Origin: Agilicoccus flavus
Lineage (GTDB): Bacteria; Actinomycetota; Actinomycetes; Actinomycetales; Dermatophilaceae
Direction of reading: 5' to 3'
Assembly (NCBI RefSeq): GCF_014857905.1
Contig: NZ_JACYXE010000003.1
Location: 62,001 to 126,000 of the forward strand
Length of the DNA stretch: 64,000 bases
The translations under genes and the position numbers were made by a program. A model generated the notes under the pieces. It searched no databases and was not told the DNA's origin. It was given only the letters and a program-made list of their open reading frames with translations. This document shows, piece after piece, positions 12,472 through 21,868 of the stretch; position 1 is the first letter of the stretch, and every line of letters begins with the position of its first letter.

Positions 12472-13686
12472 GTGTCCCGTCTGTTCACGTCCGAGTCCGT
12501 CACCGAAGGACACCCCGACAAGATCTGTGACCAGGTCAGCGACGGCATCCTCGACGCGATGCTCGAGCAGGACCCCAAGGCCCGGGTCGCCGTCGAGACG
12601 ATGGTGACGACCGGACTCGTGCACGTCGCGGGCGAGGTGGCCACGACGGGTTACGTCGACATCCCCAGCCTCGTGCGCAAGACGATCATCGACATCGGCT
12701 ACGACAGCTCGGTCAAGGGCTTCGACGGTAAGACCTGCGGCGTCGAGGTCTCCATCGGTGAGCAGTCCGCCGACATCGCCCAGGGCGTCGACACCGCCTA
12801 CGAGAACCGCACCGGCGGCGTCGACCCGCTCGACAAGCAGGGCGCGGGCGACCAGGGCCTCATGTTCGGCTACGCCTGCTCGGACACCCCCGAGCTCATG
12901 CCGCTGCCGATCTACCTCGCCCACCGCCTGTCCGAGCGGCTCACGGCGGTCCGCAAGTCGGGCCAGATGGCCTACCTGCGCCCCGACGGCAAGACCCAGG
13001 TCACCATCGAGTACGACGGCGACCGCCCGGTGCGCCTCGACACCGTCGTCCTGTCGACCCAGCACGCCGAGGACGTCAGCCTCGACGCGCTGCTGCAGCC
13101 CGACGTCGAGGCCTACATCGTCAAGCCGGTCCTGGCCGAGCTGCGCGACTCCGGCGTTGAGCTCGACGGCGCCGACGCCCGCCTGTTCGTCAACCCGACC
13201 GGCAAGTTCGTCGTCGGCGGCCCCATGGGCGACGCCGGCCTCACCGGCCGGAAGATCATCGTCGACACCTACGGCGGCATGGCCCGCCACGGCGGTGGCG
13301 CGTTCTCGGGCAAGGACCCCTCGAAGGTGGACCGCTCCGCCGCGTACGCCATGCGCTGGGTCGCGAAGAACGTCGTCGCCGCCGGCCTCGCCGACCGTTG
13401 CGAGGTCCAGGTCGCCTACGCGATCGGCAAGGCCCAGCCCGTCGGCCTGTACGTCGAGACGTTCGGCACCGAGAAGGCCCCGATCGACCGCATCGAGAAG
13501 GCCATCCCCGAGGTCTTCGACCTGCGTCCGGCCGCCATTGTCGAGCAGCTCGACCTGCTCCGCCCCATCTACCAGACCACCGCGGCGAACGGCCACTTCG
13601 GCCGCACGACCGCCCCCGGCCTCGTCAACCCCTTCACGTGGGAGAAGACGAACCGGGTCGAGGAGCTGCAGCGCGCCGCGCGCTGA
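12472..13686 (+). CDS. metK: S-adenosylmethionine synthetase
   Basis: Forms S-adenosylmethionine from methionine and ATP. GTG at 12472 gives [20 protein letters not shown], the family N-terminus, seven bases after AGGAG; a GTG two codons earlier is possible but sits too near the ribosome site. The 404-residue protein carries both signatures, [12 protein letters not shown] and [16 protein letters not shown], and normal length. Its codons are highly biased, as expected for a highly expressed gene. It has its own promoter and a strong hairpin terminator. Confidence 0.97.
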   Translation: MSRLFTSESVTEGHPDKICDQVSDGILDAMLEQDPKARVAVETMVTTGLVHVAGEVATTGYVDIPSLVRKTIIDIGYDSSVKGFDGKTCGVEVSIGEQSADIAQGVDTAYENRTGGVDPLDKQGAGDQGLMFGYACSDTPELMPLPIYLAHRLSERLTAVRKSGQMAYLRPDGKTQVTIEYDGDRPVRLDTVVLSTQHAEDVSLDALLQPDVEAYIVKPVLAELRDSGVELDGADARLFVNPTGKFVVGGPMGDAGLTGRKIIVDTYGGMARHGGGAFSGKDPSKVDRSAAYAMRWVAKNVVAAGLADRCEVQVAYAIGKAQPVGLYVETFGTEKAPIDRIEKAIPEVFDLRPAAIVEQLDLLRPIYQTTAANGHFGRTTAPGLVNPFTWEKTNRVEELQRAAR

Positions 13687-13697
13687 CGCGGGAGACC

Positions 13698-13737
13698 GTC
13701 GCCCGCCGGACCCGCCTCGCGCGGGACGGCGGGCGAC
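13698..13737 (+). terminator. metK terminator hairpin
   Basis: Eleven bases after the metK stop, GTCGCCCGCCG (13698-13708) pairs perfectly with CGGCGGGCGAC (13727-13737), and an inner CCCGC/GCGGG stem extends it. There is no U tract, as is common for terminators in high-GC actinobacteria. Confidence 0.65.
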
Positions 13738-13800
13738 GTCGTGCGGGGGGCGTGTCGCGGGGTCGGGACGTTGTCGGGGGCGTGCGATAGAACGAGGGAC

Positions 13801-16236
13801 ATGAGCGAGCGCATCGGCGAGCGAGGGAGCGCGGGCGGGACGCACACCGCGCTCGCCTCGGGCGCGCCGCCCGCCCCGAGCGGCGTCGGGCGGGGGCCGT
13901 CGGCGCCGACGTTGGACCTCCCGGCGATCCAGGTGCCGGCGCCGCCGCCGGTCCGGGCCCGTCCCGCGCAGCCGTTGGCCGCGTCGGAGCCAGTGGCCGA
14001 GGTGGTCGTCGACGTCCTGCCGCCCCACCTCGACCGGCCCTTCGAGTACGCGGTGCCCGCCGAGTTCGACGACACCGCTCGTCCCGGGGTCCGGGTCAAG
14101 GTGCGCTTCGCCGGTCAGGACGTCGACGGGTTCGTCGTCGCCCGCAAGGACGTGGCCGACCATCAGGGCACCCTCACGCCGCTGCACCGGGTCGTCAGCC
14201 CCGAGCCGGTGCTCACCCCGGAGGTGCTCGCCCTGTGCCGGGGCGTCGCCGACGAGTACGCCGGTACGCTCGTCGACGTCCTGCGCCTCGCCGTTCCGCC
14301 CCGGCACGCCCGCGCCGAGAAGGCGCTCGACGCGGCCGGGCCGCCGGTCGCCCCCGCCGACGGCGTCGACGCCGGATCGGAGGCCGGCCCTCAGGGTGCC
14401 GTCGGGGCCGCTGCCGGGGTCGCTCTCGAGACCGCCCGGGACATCGACCCGGAGACCGTCCCCGAGACCGCCCCGGACACCGCCCCGGACACCGCCCCGG
14501 ACACCGCCCTCCGGGCGGCCGTCGCGGCTGCCCTCGAAGCCGGGGCCGAGGCCGCCCCTCGTAACGCACCCGGGGCCGGCTCCCCCGCGGGCGCGGGGGA
14601 GCCGGCGGACGCCGTCGCGCCGGCGGATCTGCGCGCGTGGGAGCACTATCCGGCGGGCCGGAGCTTCCTGCGACGGGTCGCGGAGGGCGAGGGGCCGGCC
14701 GCCGCGTGGTCGGCCCTGCCGGCCGGCGGAGGCGACTGGGCCGCCGCCCTCGCCGCCGCCGCGGGGGCCGCGCTCGACGGCGGCCGCGGGGTCGTGCTCG
14801 TCGTCCCCGACCACCGCGACCTCGTCCGCGTCGACCGGGCCCTGTCCGCACGGCTCGGCCCCGGTCGGCACGTGCGCCTCTCGGCCGACCAGGGGCCGCA
14901 GGCGCGGTACACCGCGTGGCTCAAGGTGCTCCGCGGGCACGTGCGGTGCGTCGTCGGCACCCGCGCCGCCGCGTTCGCGCCCGTGCACGACCTCGGGCTC
15001 GTCGCGTGGTGGGACGACGGCGACGACCTGCTCGCCGAGCCGAGGGCGCCGTACCCGCATGTGCGCTCCGTCCTCCTGCGCCGCGCGGCGTCGACCGGCG
15101 CGGCCGTCCTCGCGGGAGGGTTCGCACGCACCGTCGAGGTGGCGCAGCTCGTGGCAGACGGGCTGCTGCGCGAGCTCGTCCCCGACCGCTCGGCCCGCCG
15201 GCGGCTCGCGCCGTCCGTCCGGGTCGCGGGGGAGGGCCACGACGCGGAGCGCGACGGGCCCGCCGCCCGCGCGCACCTGCCCTCGGCCGCATGGCGGGCC
15301 GCCCGGGCGGGCCTCGACCGCGGGCCGGTGCTCGTCCAGGTGCCCCGGCGCGGTTACCTGCCGTCGCTGTCGTGCTTCCACTGCCGCGCCCGGGCCCGGT
15401 GCCCCGCCTGCCACGGGCCCCTGTCGTTGCCGGCGCCCGACGCGCCGCCCACGTGCCGCCGGTGCGGGACGAGCGTCGCCCGGTTCGTCTGCGCCCAGTG
15501 CGGGGGCGGGTGGCTGCGCAGCAGCGCCGTCGGCGCGCGCCGCACCGCCGAGGAGCTGGGGCGGGCGTTCCCCGGCGCGCGGGTGCGCACGTCCGGGTCC
15601 GGGGAGGTGTTGCCCGACGTGCCGGCCGAGCCCGCCCTCGTCATCGCGACGCCGGGCGCCGAGCCCGTGGCCGACGGGGGCTACGCGGCCACGCTCCTCC
15701 TCGACGCGTGGGCGAACCTCGACCGCCCCACCCTCGACGCCGGCGAGGAGGCGCTGCGCCGCTGGCTCACCGCGGCGGCGTTGACCCGGCCGCAGACCGA
15801 GGGCGGCGTCGTCGTCCTCGCCGGGGCGCCAGAGCACGCGACCCTGCCCGTCGTCGAGGCCCTCGTCCGGTGGGCCCCCGAGTGGTTCGCCGACCGGGAG
15901 CTCACGGAGCGCACCGAGCTCGCGCTGCCGCCCGCCACGTGGTCGGCACGGCTGTCCGGGCCGCACGCGGCGCTCGTCGAGGCCCTGGGGGAGGCGGGGC
16001 TCCCGGCGGGAGTGGACGTGCTCGGCCCGCTCCCGGTCGAGGGTGGCCGCCCCGGGCCCGGCGGGGTCGTCCCCGCCGACCTGCCGGAGGCGCAGCGGCC
16101 CGCCCAGGCGCTGCTGCGCGCGCCACGCCCGCAGGGCGCGGCGGCGGCCGCCGCCCTCGGAGCCCTCAAACGCCGCCGCAGCGCCCGGCGTGCGCCGGCT
16201 CTCGCCGTCCGGGTGGGCGAGGGCGACCTCGCGTGA
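13801..16236 (+). CDS. priA: Primosomal protein N' (PriA), helicase-degenerate actinobacterial form
   Basis: An 811-residue PriA homologue, expected to act at stalled replication forks. The N-terminal 3'-DNA-binding domain is present (VVVDVLPPHLDRPFEYAVP, residues 66-85), as are eight zinc cysteines at about residues 525-572 arranged as four CxxC pairs. The helicase core is degraded: the Walker A position reads LPAGGGDWAA and the DEAH box position reads WWDDGDD, so ATP hydrolysis is unlikely. This is known for actinobacterial PriA. Residues about 180-275 are Ala/Pro/Asp-rich and include a tandem repeat. ATG at 13801 is preferred to a GTG 60 bases upstream because the extra residues are unconserved. 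Confidence 0.88.
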   Translation: MSERIGERGSAGGTHTALASGAPPAPSGVGRGPSAPTLDLPAIQVPAPPPVRARPAQPLAASEPVAEVVVDVLPPHLDRPFEYAVPAEFDDTARPGVRVKVRFAGQDVDGFVVARKDVADHQGTLTPLHRVVSPEPVLTPEVLALCRGVADEYAGTLVDVLRLAVPPRHARAEKALDAAGPPVAPADGVDAGSEAGPQGAVGAAAGVALETARDIDPETVPETAPDTAPDTAPDTALRAAVAAALEAGAEAAPRNAPGAGSPAGAGEPADAVAPADLRAWEHYPAGRSFLRRVAEGEGPAAAWSALPAGGGDWAAALAAAAGAALDGGRGVVLVVPDHRDLVRVDRALSARLGPGRHVRLSADQGPQARYTAWLKVLRGHVRCVVGTRAAAFAPVHDLGLVAWWDDGDDLLAEPRAPYPHVRSVLLRRAASTGAAVLAGGFARTVEVAQLVADGLLRELVPDRSARRRLAPSVRVAGEGHDAERDGPAARAHLPSAAWRAARAGLDRGPVLVQVPRRGYLPSLSCFHCRARARCPACHGPLSLPAPDAPPTCRRCGTSVARFVCAQCGGGWLRSSAVGARRTAEELGRAFPGARVRTSGSGEVLPDVPAEPALVIATPGAEPVADGGYAATLLLDAWANLDRPTLDAGEEALRRWLTAAALTRPQTEGGVVVLAGAPEHATLPVVEALVRWAPEWFADRELTERTELALPPATWSARLSGPHAALVEALGEAGLPAGVDVLGPLPVEGGRPGPGGVVPADLPEAQRPAQALLRAPRPQGAAAAAALGALKRRRSARRAPALAVRVGEGDLA
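14452..14511 (+). repeat. 12-bp tandem repeat within priA
   Basis: Five imperfect 12-base units (core GACACCGCCCCG) encode the four-residue repeat ETAP/DTAP in the low-complexity linker of PriA. Units 3 and 4 are identical, so slippage in copy number is likely between strains. Confidence 0.8.
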
Positions 16237-16636
16237 GGGCCGCGACCTCGTCGACGACGCGTCCGCCGGCCCCACCGCACACCCCGCGCGCCCGTCGCGC
16301 CCGGTGGGCCCCGACCGAACGGCCGGTCGGCCTCCCGTGCCCGCCGGAGGAGGCCGCGCCTCGGGCGGGCCCGGGAGGTGAGGCGGCCCACCCGTGTTGC
16401 CGGTCCCGCTCACCGCGGCTCGCGAACTCGCCTCCGTGCCCCCTCGGTAGACTGGCGATCCCGAGCGGCCGGGACCGCTCGGCCGGTGCCTCGACGCCGC
16501 GACGTCGGCCGCCGGGCCGAGGCGCACGACGGCGATCACGGCCCAGCGCCGCCGCCGCACCGACCGCTCCTCGACGTCCCGCCCGGCCTCGTCCTCGCCC
16601 CACTCGACCGCCCCCGACCCGCAGGAGTTGCCGCCC
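16237..16636 (+). other. Intergenic region before def: repeat core, promoter box, hairpin
   Basis: No gene is seen in these 400 bases. At 16408-16434 lies a copy of the element repeated in cobG (GCTCACCGCGGCTCGCGAA and so on). A TAGACT box at 16448-16453 is a plausible -10 element for def. A perfect 8-bp hairpin, CCGAGCGG / CCGCTCGG, lies at 16461-16482, near the predicted transcript start. The remaining leader of about 150 bases is C/G-rich without recognised structure. Confidence 0.5.
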
Positions 16637-17182
16637 GTGGCCGTCCACGACATCCGCCTCATCGGTGATCCGGTCCTGCGCACCCCGGCCGCGGAGGTCA
16701 CCGACTTCGACCGGGAGCTGCGCACCCTCGTGGCCGACCTCGTCGACACGATGCACGACGCGCCCGGCGTGGGCCTGGCCGCGCCGCAGATCGGGGTGGG
16801 TCTGCGGGTGTTCACGTACTACGTCGACGGGGTCCTCGGGCACGTCGTCAACCCGAACCTCGACCTCTCGGAGGAGCTTCAGGACGGTGAGGAGGGCTGC
16901 CTGTCCATCCCCGGACTGCAGTTCGAGACCCCGCGCGCCCGACGCGCCGTCGCCACCGGTCAGGACATGCGCGGCGAACCCGTGCGCATCGAGGGCACCG
17001 AGCTGCTCGCGCGCTGCTTCCAGCACGAGACCGACCATCTGAACGGGGTGCTCTTCGTCGACCGACTCGACCGCGAGACGCGCAAGCAGGCGATCAAGGC
17101 GATGCGCGACGCGGAGTGGGCCGGGGCGCCCGGCCCGGTCGTCAAGGCGAGCCCGCACCCGACCCGCGGCCGGGGGCAGTGA
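16637..17182 (+). CDS. def: Peptide deformylase
   Basis: Removes the formyl group from nascent N-termini. The 181-residue protein has the three metal-site motifs: GVGLAAPQ (44-51), EEGCLS with Cys88, and QHETDH with His140 and His144. GTG at 16637 is chosen since GGAG lies nine bases upstream; a TTG three codons earlier would sit directly on that site. The stop shares one base with fmt, coupling deformylase to the formylating enzyme, the usual def-fmt pair. Confidence 0.95.
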   Translation: MAVHDIRLIGDPVLRTPAAEVTDFDRELRTLVADLVDTMHDAPGVGLAAPQIGVGLRVFTYYVDGVLGHVVNPNLDLSEELQDGEEGCLSIPGLQFETPRARRAVATGQDMRGEPVRIEGTELLARCFQHETDHLNGVLFVDRLDRETRKQAIKAMRDAEWAGAPGPVVKASPHPTRGRGQ

Positions 17183-18144
17183 TGCGCGTCGTCTTCGCCG
17201 GCACCCCCGACGTGGCGCTGCCGTCGCTGCGGGCGCTGCTCGACTCCGGCCACGACGTGCTCGCGGTCCTCACCCGCCCCGACGCCCCCGCCGGGCGCGG
17301 CCGCACGCTCCTGCCGTCGCCGGTCAAGGTCGCGGCCCTCGCGGCCGGCGTCGAGGTGCTCACCCCGGCCCGCCCGAGCGACCCCGCGTTCCTCGACCGC
17401 CTGCGCGAGCTCGCACCGGACGCGTGCCCGATCGTCGCGTACGGCGGGCTGATCCGCCCCGAGGCGCTCGCGATCCCGCGCCGGGGATGGGTCAACCTGC
17501 ACTTCTCGCTGCTGCCCGCCTGGCGCGGCGCGGCGCCCGTGCAGCGGGCGCTCATCGCGGGCGAGGAGGTGACCGGCGCGACCACGTTCCTCCTCGAGGA
17601 GGGCCTCGACACCGGGCCCGTCCTCGCGCGGCACGAAGTCGCCGTCGGGGCACGGGAGACCGCGGGCGATCTCCTGGCGCGCCTCGCGGTCGAGGGTGCG
17701 CCGCTGCTCGTCGACTCCCTCGACGGACTCGCCGACGGGTCGATCGTGCCGCGCCCCCAGCGGGCCGACGGCGTCACCCACGCCCCCAAGCTCACCGCCG
17801 ACGACGCCCGGGTCCGGTGGGACGAGCCGGCCGACGCGCTCGGCGCGCTCGTGCGCGGCTGCACCCCGGCTCCCGGGGCCTGGACCACCCACCGCGGTGA
17901 GCGGATCAAGCTCGGGCCGGTGACGCCGGCACCCGGGACGCCAACGGGCTCCTCCGGTGCGTCGGCGCCGCCCACGCACCTCGCGCCCGGCGAGATCGAG
18001 CCCCGCAAGAACACCGTGTGGGTCGGCACCGGGACCGCCGCGGTCGAGCTCGGCACCGTCCAGGCGCCGGGGAAGAAGCCGATGTCCGCCGCCGACTGGG
18101 CCCGGGGCCGACGCGTCGGCGCGGGGGAGAGGTTCGAGGCATGA
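17182..18144 (+). CDS. fmt: Methionyl-tRNA formyltransferase
   Basis: Formylates initiator Met-tRNA using 10-formyl-tetrahydrofolate. The 320-residue protein begins MRVVFAGTPDVALPSLRALL and has the catalytic region NLHFSLLPAWRGAAPVQ near residues 104-120, then the C-terminal OB-like tRNA-binding domain with PAPGAWTTHRGERIKLG. Its start overlaps the def stop and its stop overlaps rsmB (ATGA). Length is typical, with a Gly/Ser/Pro stretch near residues 255-270. Confidence 0.95.
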   Translation: MRVVFAGTPDVALPSLRALLDSGHDVLAVLTRPDAPAGRGRTLLPSPVKVAALAAGVEVLTPARPSDPAFLDRLRELAPDACPIVAYGGLIRPEALAIPRRGWVNLHFSLLPAWRGAAPVQRALIAGEEVTGATTFLLEEGLDTGPVLARHEVAVGARETAGDLLARLAVEGAPLLVDSLDGLADGSIVPRPQRADGVTHAPKLTADDARVRWDEPADALGALVRGCTPAPGAWTTHRGERIKLGPVTPAPGTPTGSSGASAPPTHLAPGEIEPRKNTVWVGTGTAAVELGTVQAPGKKPMSAADWARGRRVGAGERFEA

Positions 18145-19766
18145 GCCACGACGACGACCGCCACGACCGGCGGGACGGGCCGCACCGACGGGACGACCGG
18201 GGGCGACCGGATCGCCGCGGCCCCGCCGGGCGCCCCGAGCGGGGCGACCGCACCGATCCCGCCCAGCGCGGCACCTCCCGGGCCCCGGGCAGCGGGCGCG
18301 TCGGTCACGGCGGCCGGCCCCGGCACGCCGACCCCGCCCGCCGCTCGGCGCAGCGTCCCTCCGAGCGGGCCCGCGGTGGCGACCCCGCGCGGCGCGCGGC
18401 CTACACCGTCATGCGCGCCGTCGCCGGCGGCGCCTACACGAACCTCGAACTCCCCACCCACCTGCGCCACGAGGGCCTCACCGGCCGCGACGCCGCGTTC
18501 GCGACCGAGCTCGTCTACGGGGCCACCCGGATGCGGGGGTTCTACGACCAGCTCATCGCCAAGTGCGCCGGCCGGGACCTCGCCGCCATCGACCCCGCCG
18601 CCCTCGACGTCCTGCGCCTGGGCGCCCACCAACTCCTCGGGATGCGGGTCGCCCCGCACGCCGCGGTGGGCGAGACCGTCTCGCTCGCGCGGGCCGAGAT
18701 CGGTTCCGGTGTCGGCGGATTCGTCAATGCCGTGCTGCGGCGCATCAGCGAGAAGGACGCCGACACGTGGCGCGGCCTGCTCACGCGGGGGCTCGACGAG
18801 GTCGAGGCCCTGGCCGTGCTCACCAGCCACCCGACGTGGGTCGTGCGGGCCCTGCGGCAGGCGCTCCTCGGCCACGGCGCGAGCACGCCCGAGACGGTCG
18901 ACGCCGACCTGCGGGCCCTCCTGGACGCCGACAACGCCGCCCCGCTCGTCTCGCTCGTGGCCCGGCCGGGACTCGCCCGGGTCGACGAGCTCGTCGACGC
19001 CGGTGCGACGGCCTCCACCCTCAGCCCGCTCGGCGCGGTCCTCGCCTCGGGCGGCGACCCCGGCGCGATCGAGGCCGTCCGGCGCGGTCGGGCCGCGGTG
19101 CAGGACGAGGGCAGCCAGCTCATCCCCCTCGCTCTCGTCGCGGCCGGGGAGCCGGCCGCCGACGAGCGCTGGCTCGACCTGTGCGCCGGCCCCGGCGGCA
19201 AGGTGGCCCTGCTCGCGGCCGCCTCGCTCGACCGGGGCGCCGTCGTCTTCGCCAACGAGATCAGCGTCGCCCGCACGGACCTCGTGCGCCGGGCCGTGGC
19301 CGCGGCCCTCGACGCGGGCGCGCAGGTGATGATCGGCACCGGCGACGGGCGGACCGTCGGAGCGGAGGAGCCGGACGCGTTCGACCGCGTCCTGCTCGAC
19401 GCCCCGTGCACCGGGCTGGGCGCGCTGCGCCGCCGCCCCGAGGCGCGCTGGCGCCGCACCCCCGACGACGTCGGCGCCCTGACCCGCCTGCAGGGCGAGC
19501 TGTTCGACTCCGCGGCCCGGGCCACGGCCCCCGGCGGGTGGCTCGCGTACGCGACGTGCAGCCCCCACCTCGCCGAGACCCGGTTCCTGCTCGCCGACGC
19601 CCTCGAACGCCACCCCGACCTCGAGGCGGTCGACGCCCGTCCCCTGTTCCGCGACGCGGCGGGGGAGCAGATCGGTGATCTCGGGCCGGGGCCGTACGTG
19701 CAGCTGTGGCCGCACGTCCACGGGACCGACGCGATGTTCCTCGCCCTCCTGCGCAAGCGCGCCTGA
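18141..19766 (+). CDS. rsmB: 16S rRNA (cytosine-967-C5)-methyltransferase
   Basis: Methylates C967 of 16S rRNA. The 541-residue protein has three parts: a basic Arg/Asp/Gly-rich tail of about 85 residues, an NusB-like RNA-binding domain (ARRAAYTVMRAVAGGAYTNL onward), and a Rossmann methyltransferase with DLCAGPGGK near residue 346. The two family cysteines are Cys423 in DAPCTGLG and the nucleophile Cys473 in ATCSP. The ATG at 18141 overlaps the fmt stop. The long charged N-terminal tail is common in actinobacterial homologues and may bind RNA. Confidence 0.92.
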   Translation: MSHDDDRHDRRDGPHRRDDRGRPDRRGPAGRPERGDRTDPAQRGTSRAPGSGRVGHGGRPRHADPARRSAQRPSERARGGDPARRAAYTVMRAVAGGAYTNLELPTHLRHEGLTGRDAAFATELVYGATRMRGFYDQLIAKCAGRDLAAIDPAALDVLRLGAHQLLGMRVAPHAAVGETVSLARAEIGSGVGGFVNAVLRRISEKDADTWRGLLTRGLDEVEALAVLTSHPTWVVRALRQALLGHGASTPETVDADLRALLDADNAAPLVSLVARPGLARVDELVDAGATASTLSPLGAVLASGGDPGAIEAVRRGRAAVQDEGSQLIPLALVAAGEPAADERWLDLCAGPGGKVALLAAASLDRGAVVFANEISVARTDLVRRAVAAALDAGAQVMIGTGDGRTVGAEEPDAFDRVLLDAPCTGLGALRRRPEARWRRTPDDVGALTRLQGELFDSAARATAPGGWLAYATCSPHLAETRFLLADALERHPDLEAVDARPLFRDAAGEQIGDLGPGPYVQLWPHVHGTDAMFLALLRKRA

Positions 19767-19799
19767 CGAGCCGAACCCGGCGGCCCGGTGGCCCGTGGA

Positions 19800-19805
19800 T
19801 AGGGT
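19800..19805 (+). promoter_or_regulatory. Putative leaderless promoter of rpe (TAGGGT)
   Basis: TAGGGT ends six bases before the GTG of rpe, and no ribosome site precedes that codon. Transcription probably starts at the start codon. Confidence 0.5.
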
Positions 19806-19811
19806 GGGCGG

Positions 19812-20471
19812 GTGCAGATCTCGCCGAGCATCCTGTCCGCGGACTTCGCCAACCTCCAGCGCGAGCTCGAGGCCATCTCGACCGCCGACTGGGCACACGT
19901 CGACGTCATGGACAACCACTTCGTCCCCAACCTGACCCTCGGGCTGCCGGTCGTCGAGTCCCTGCTGCGGGTCACCCCGATCCCGCTCGACTGCCACCTG
20001 ATGATCGACGACCCCGACCGCTGGGCCCCGCCGTACGCGGAGGCGGGCGCGAAGAGCGTGACGTTCCACGTCGAGGCCGCCGCCGATCCGGTGCGGACCG
20101 CCCGCGACATCCGCGCCCAGGGCGCCCGGGCGAGCATGGCGATCAAGCCCGGGACCGACTTCGCGCCCTACGAGGAGCTGCTGCGCGAGGTCGACATGGT
20201 GCTCGTCATGACCGTCGAGCCCGGATTCGGCGGCCAGTCGTTCATGGCCGACATGATGCCGAAGGTGACGCAGGTCCGGGAGGCCGTGCGCCGTCACGGC
20301 GGCGACATCTGGATCCAGGTCGACGGCGGCGTGTCCGCCTCGACGATCGAGCAGTGCGCGCAGGCCGGCGCCGACGTCTTCGTCGCCGGGTCCGCCGTCT
20401 ACAACGCCGAGGGCGCGGCCGAGAACGTCGCGCGCCTGCGCGCCCTCGCCGCCGCCCACCGGCACGTCTGA
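19812..20471 (+). CDS. rpe: Ribulose-phosphate 3-epimerase
   Basis: Interconverts ribulose 5-phosphate and xylulose 5-phosphate in the pentose phosphate pathway, supplying ribulose 5-phosphate that is also a riboflavin precursor. The 219-residue TIM barrel shows [13 protein letters not shown] at the N-terminus, [39 protein letters not shown] and [10 protein letters not shown], all family signatures with metal-binding His and Asp residues intact. The GTG start lies just after a TAGGGT box, so the message is probably leaderless. Confidence 0.96.
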   Translation: MQISPSILSADFANLQRELEAISTADWAHVDVMDNHFVPNLTLGLPVVESLLRVTPIPLDCHLMIDDPDRWAPPYAEAGAKSVTFHVEAAADPVRTARDIRAQGARASMAIKPGTDFAPYEELLREVDMVLVMTVEPGFGGQSFMADMMPKVTQVREAVRRHGGDIWIQVDGGVSASTIEQCAQAGADVFVAGSAVYNAEGAAENVARLRALAAAHRHV

Positions 20472-20583
20472 GGAAGCCGCGCGCGACGCCCCGGCGGGCA
20501 GAACGCGGGCGATCCCGGTCCGAGACGGGGACGTCCCGGGTGCGAGCGGCCCGCGCGGCGGTGGTCCGGGCGACAATGCTGCG

Positions 20584-21333
20584 ATGCGTGTCTTCGCTGC
20601 GATCCTGCCCCCGCCGGAGGCCTTGGAGGACCTTCGGGAGTTCCTCGAGCCCCGCCTCGACGCCCCGGGCGCGCCGCGCTGGGCCGCCGACGACCAGGCC
20701 CACGTGACGCTCGCCTTCGCGGCCGACGCGGCGCAGCACCGCCTCGACGCCGCCGACGAAACCCTGCGGGAGGTGTGCGACGCGGTGCGTGCGCCGCGGC
20801 TGTCGATCGCCGGGGGCGGGGCGTTCCCCGACGTCACCCGGGCTCGGGTGCTGTGGGCCGGGGTGCGCGAGGACGCACACGCCGCAAGCGGCATTGGTGA
20901 GCCGGTCGACCCCGCCGGCCCGTCGGGTCCGCCGCCGGCGGGCGACCCGACGGTCCAGGTGGCCCGGCCCGTCGCTGGGCCGGCCGACGCCGCCCCGACA
21001 CTGGTGACGCTCGCCACCCGCGTGCGCCACGCCCTCGCGGGGCACGGGATCGCCGTCGCCGGAGGGGACCTCACCCCGCACGTCACCCTCGGCCGCTGGC
21101 GCGCCCCGGTCGAGGCGACCCGGTGGCTGCGGATTCTCGACACGTACGCCGGACCGTCGTGGTCGGCGCCGGAGGTCGCCCTGGTCGCCTCCCACCTCGG
21201 GGCGGGGCGGGGCGGTCACCCCCGCCACGACACGCTCGCGACCTACGCCCTCGACGACGGCCGGGGCGGGCGGTGGTGGGCGCGCGACCCGGAGCCCGAG
21301 TCCCGGCCCCGACGGGTCGGCGAGGACGCCTGA
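20584..21333 (+). CDS. thpR: RNA 2',3'-cyclic phosphodiesterase / 2'-5' RNA ligase family protein
   Basis: Member of the 2H phosphoesterase (LigT/ThpR) family. The 249-residue protein has the two diagnostic HxTx motifs: HVTL at His40 and HVTL at His166, and begins MRVFAAILPPPEALEDL as typical. Between them is an insertion of about 40 Pro/Ala-rich residues (about 105-140). The cellular substrate is not known; homologues open cyclic phosphates on RNA. It stands alone, 112 bases after rpe, with a weak GACAAT box five bases before the ATG. Confidence 0.85.
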   Translation: MRVFAAILPPPEALEDLREFLEPRLDAPGAPRWAADDQAHVTLAFAADAAQHRLDAADETLREVCDAVRAPRLSIAGGGAFPDVTRARVLWAGVREDAHAASGIGEPVDPAGPSGPPPAGDPTVQVARPVAGPADAAPTLVTLATRVRHALAGHGIAVAGGDLTPHVTLGRWRAPVEATRWLRILDTYAGPSWSAPEVALVASHLGAGRGGHPRHDTLATYALDDGRGGRWWARDPEPESRPRRVGEDA

Positions 21334-21565
21334 CCGACCGAGCCCCCTCGGGCGGTTCGCTGCGCGGCCGCTGACGCGACGACGCGGTCGACGCTGCCCC
21401 GGTGCGGTGGGGCGGCGCTGCCACGGGGGTCGGGTCAGGTCGATGGAAGAGCCCGCGTCCGAGAACCCCTCGGCTCTCGCACATCACCCGCCACCTCTCG
21501 CCAGACGTCGGAGCTGGTCCTTCCAGACCCGGTCCTGGAGCGCCCCCACTCGTCGGGTGTGGGGT

Positions 21566-21599
21566 TTGACCCCTGTCCCGCTGAGCGCCACAATTGTGG
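21566..21599 (+). promoter_or_regulatory. Toxin-antitoxin promoter and autoregulatory operator
   Basis: TTGACC (21566-21571) and CACAAT (21589-21594) are 17 bases apart. The -10 box lies in a perfect 12-bp palindrome CCACAATTGTGG (21588-21599) that ends two bases before the antitoxin ATG. This is the expected place for an antitoxin or complex operator. The 230 bases between the previous gene and this site show no gene. Confidence 0.65.
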
Positions 21600-21601
21600 T
21601 C

Positions 21602-21868
21602 ATGAGCATCGAGTCTTTGCGTGAGGTCCGCGATCACTTCAGCGACGTGGTCGACCGAGTGCAGCGCGAGCACGAGCGAGTGACCGTGACCCGCAACGGC
21701 AAGGCTGCCGCCGTCATCCTCAGCCCAGAGGACCTCGCCGAGCTCGAGGAGACCGTGGCCGTGCTCAGCGATCCCGCGGCGCTGGCCGACATCCGCGAAG
21801 CCGACCTGGCTTACCAGGAAGGCAATGTCGTCCGCGGAGCCGATGCCGTGCGCGCGCTGCTCCGGTGA
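21602..21868 (+). CDS. Phd/YefM-type antitoxin
   Basis: An 88-residue antitoxin. The N-terminal DNA-binding part MSIESLREVRDHFSDVVDRV followed by RVTVTRNGKAAAVILSPEDLAEL is the Phd/YefM signature; the acidic C-terminal half would wrap the toxin. ATG at 21602 lies directly after the operator palindrome; earlier in-frame codons lie upstream of the promoter. The stop overlaps the toxin start (GTGA), giving coupled synthesis. Its codons are less GC-rich at third positions than those of neighbours, suggesting acquisition by transfer. Confidence 0.9.
   Translation: MSIESLREVRDHFSDVVDRVQREHERVTVTRNGKAAAVILSPEDLAELEETVAVLSDPAALADIREADLAYQEGNVVRGADAVRALLR

Noticed and set aside
16628-16636. TTG start for def three codons upstream
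   Set aside because: It is adjacent to the GGAG ribosome site with no spacing; GTG at 16637 has a nine-base spacer.
12400-16815. 1471-codon minus-strand frame across metK, priA and def
   Set aside because: It crosses three well-supported plus-strand genes and their intergenic regions and shows no domain; a GC artefact.
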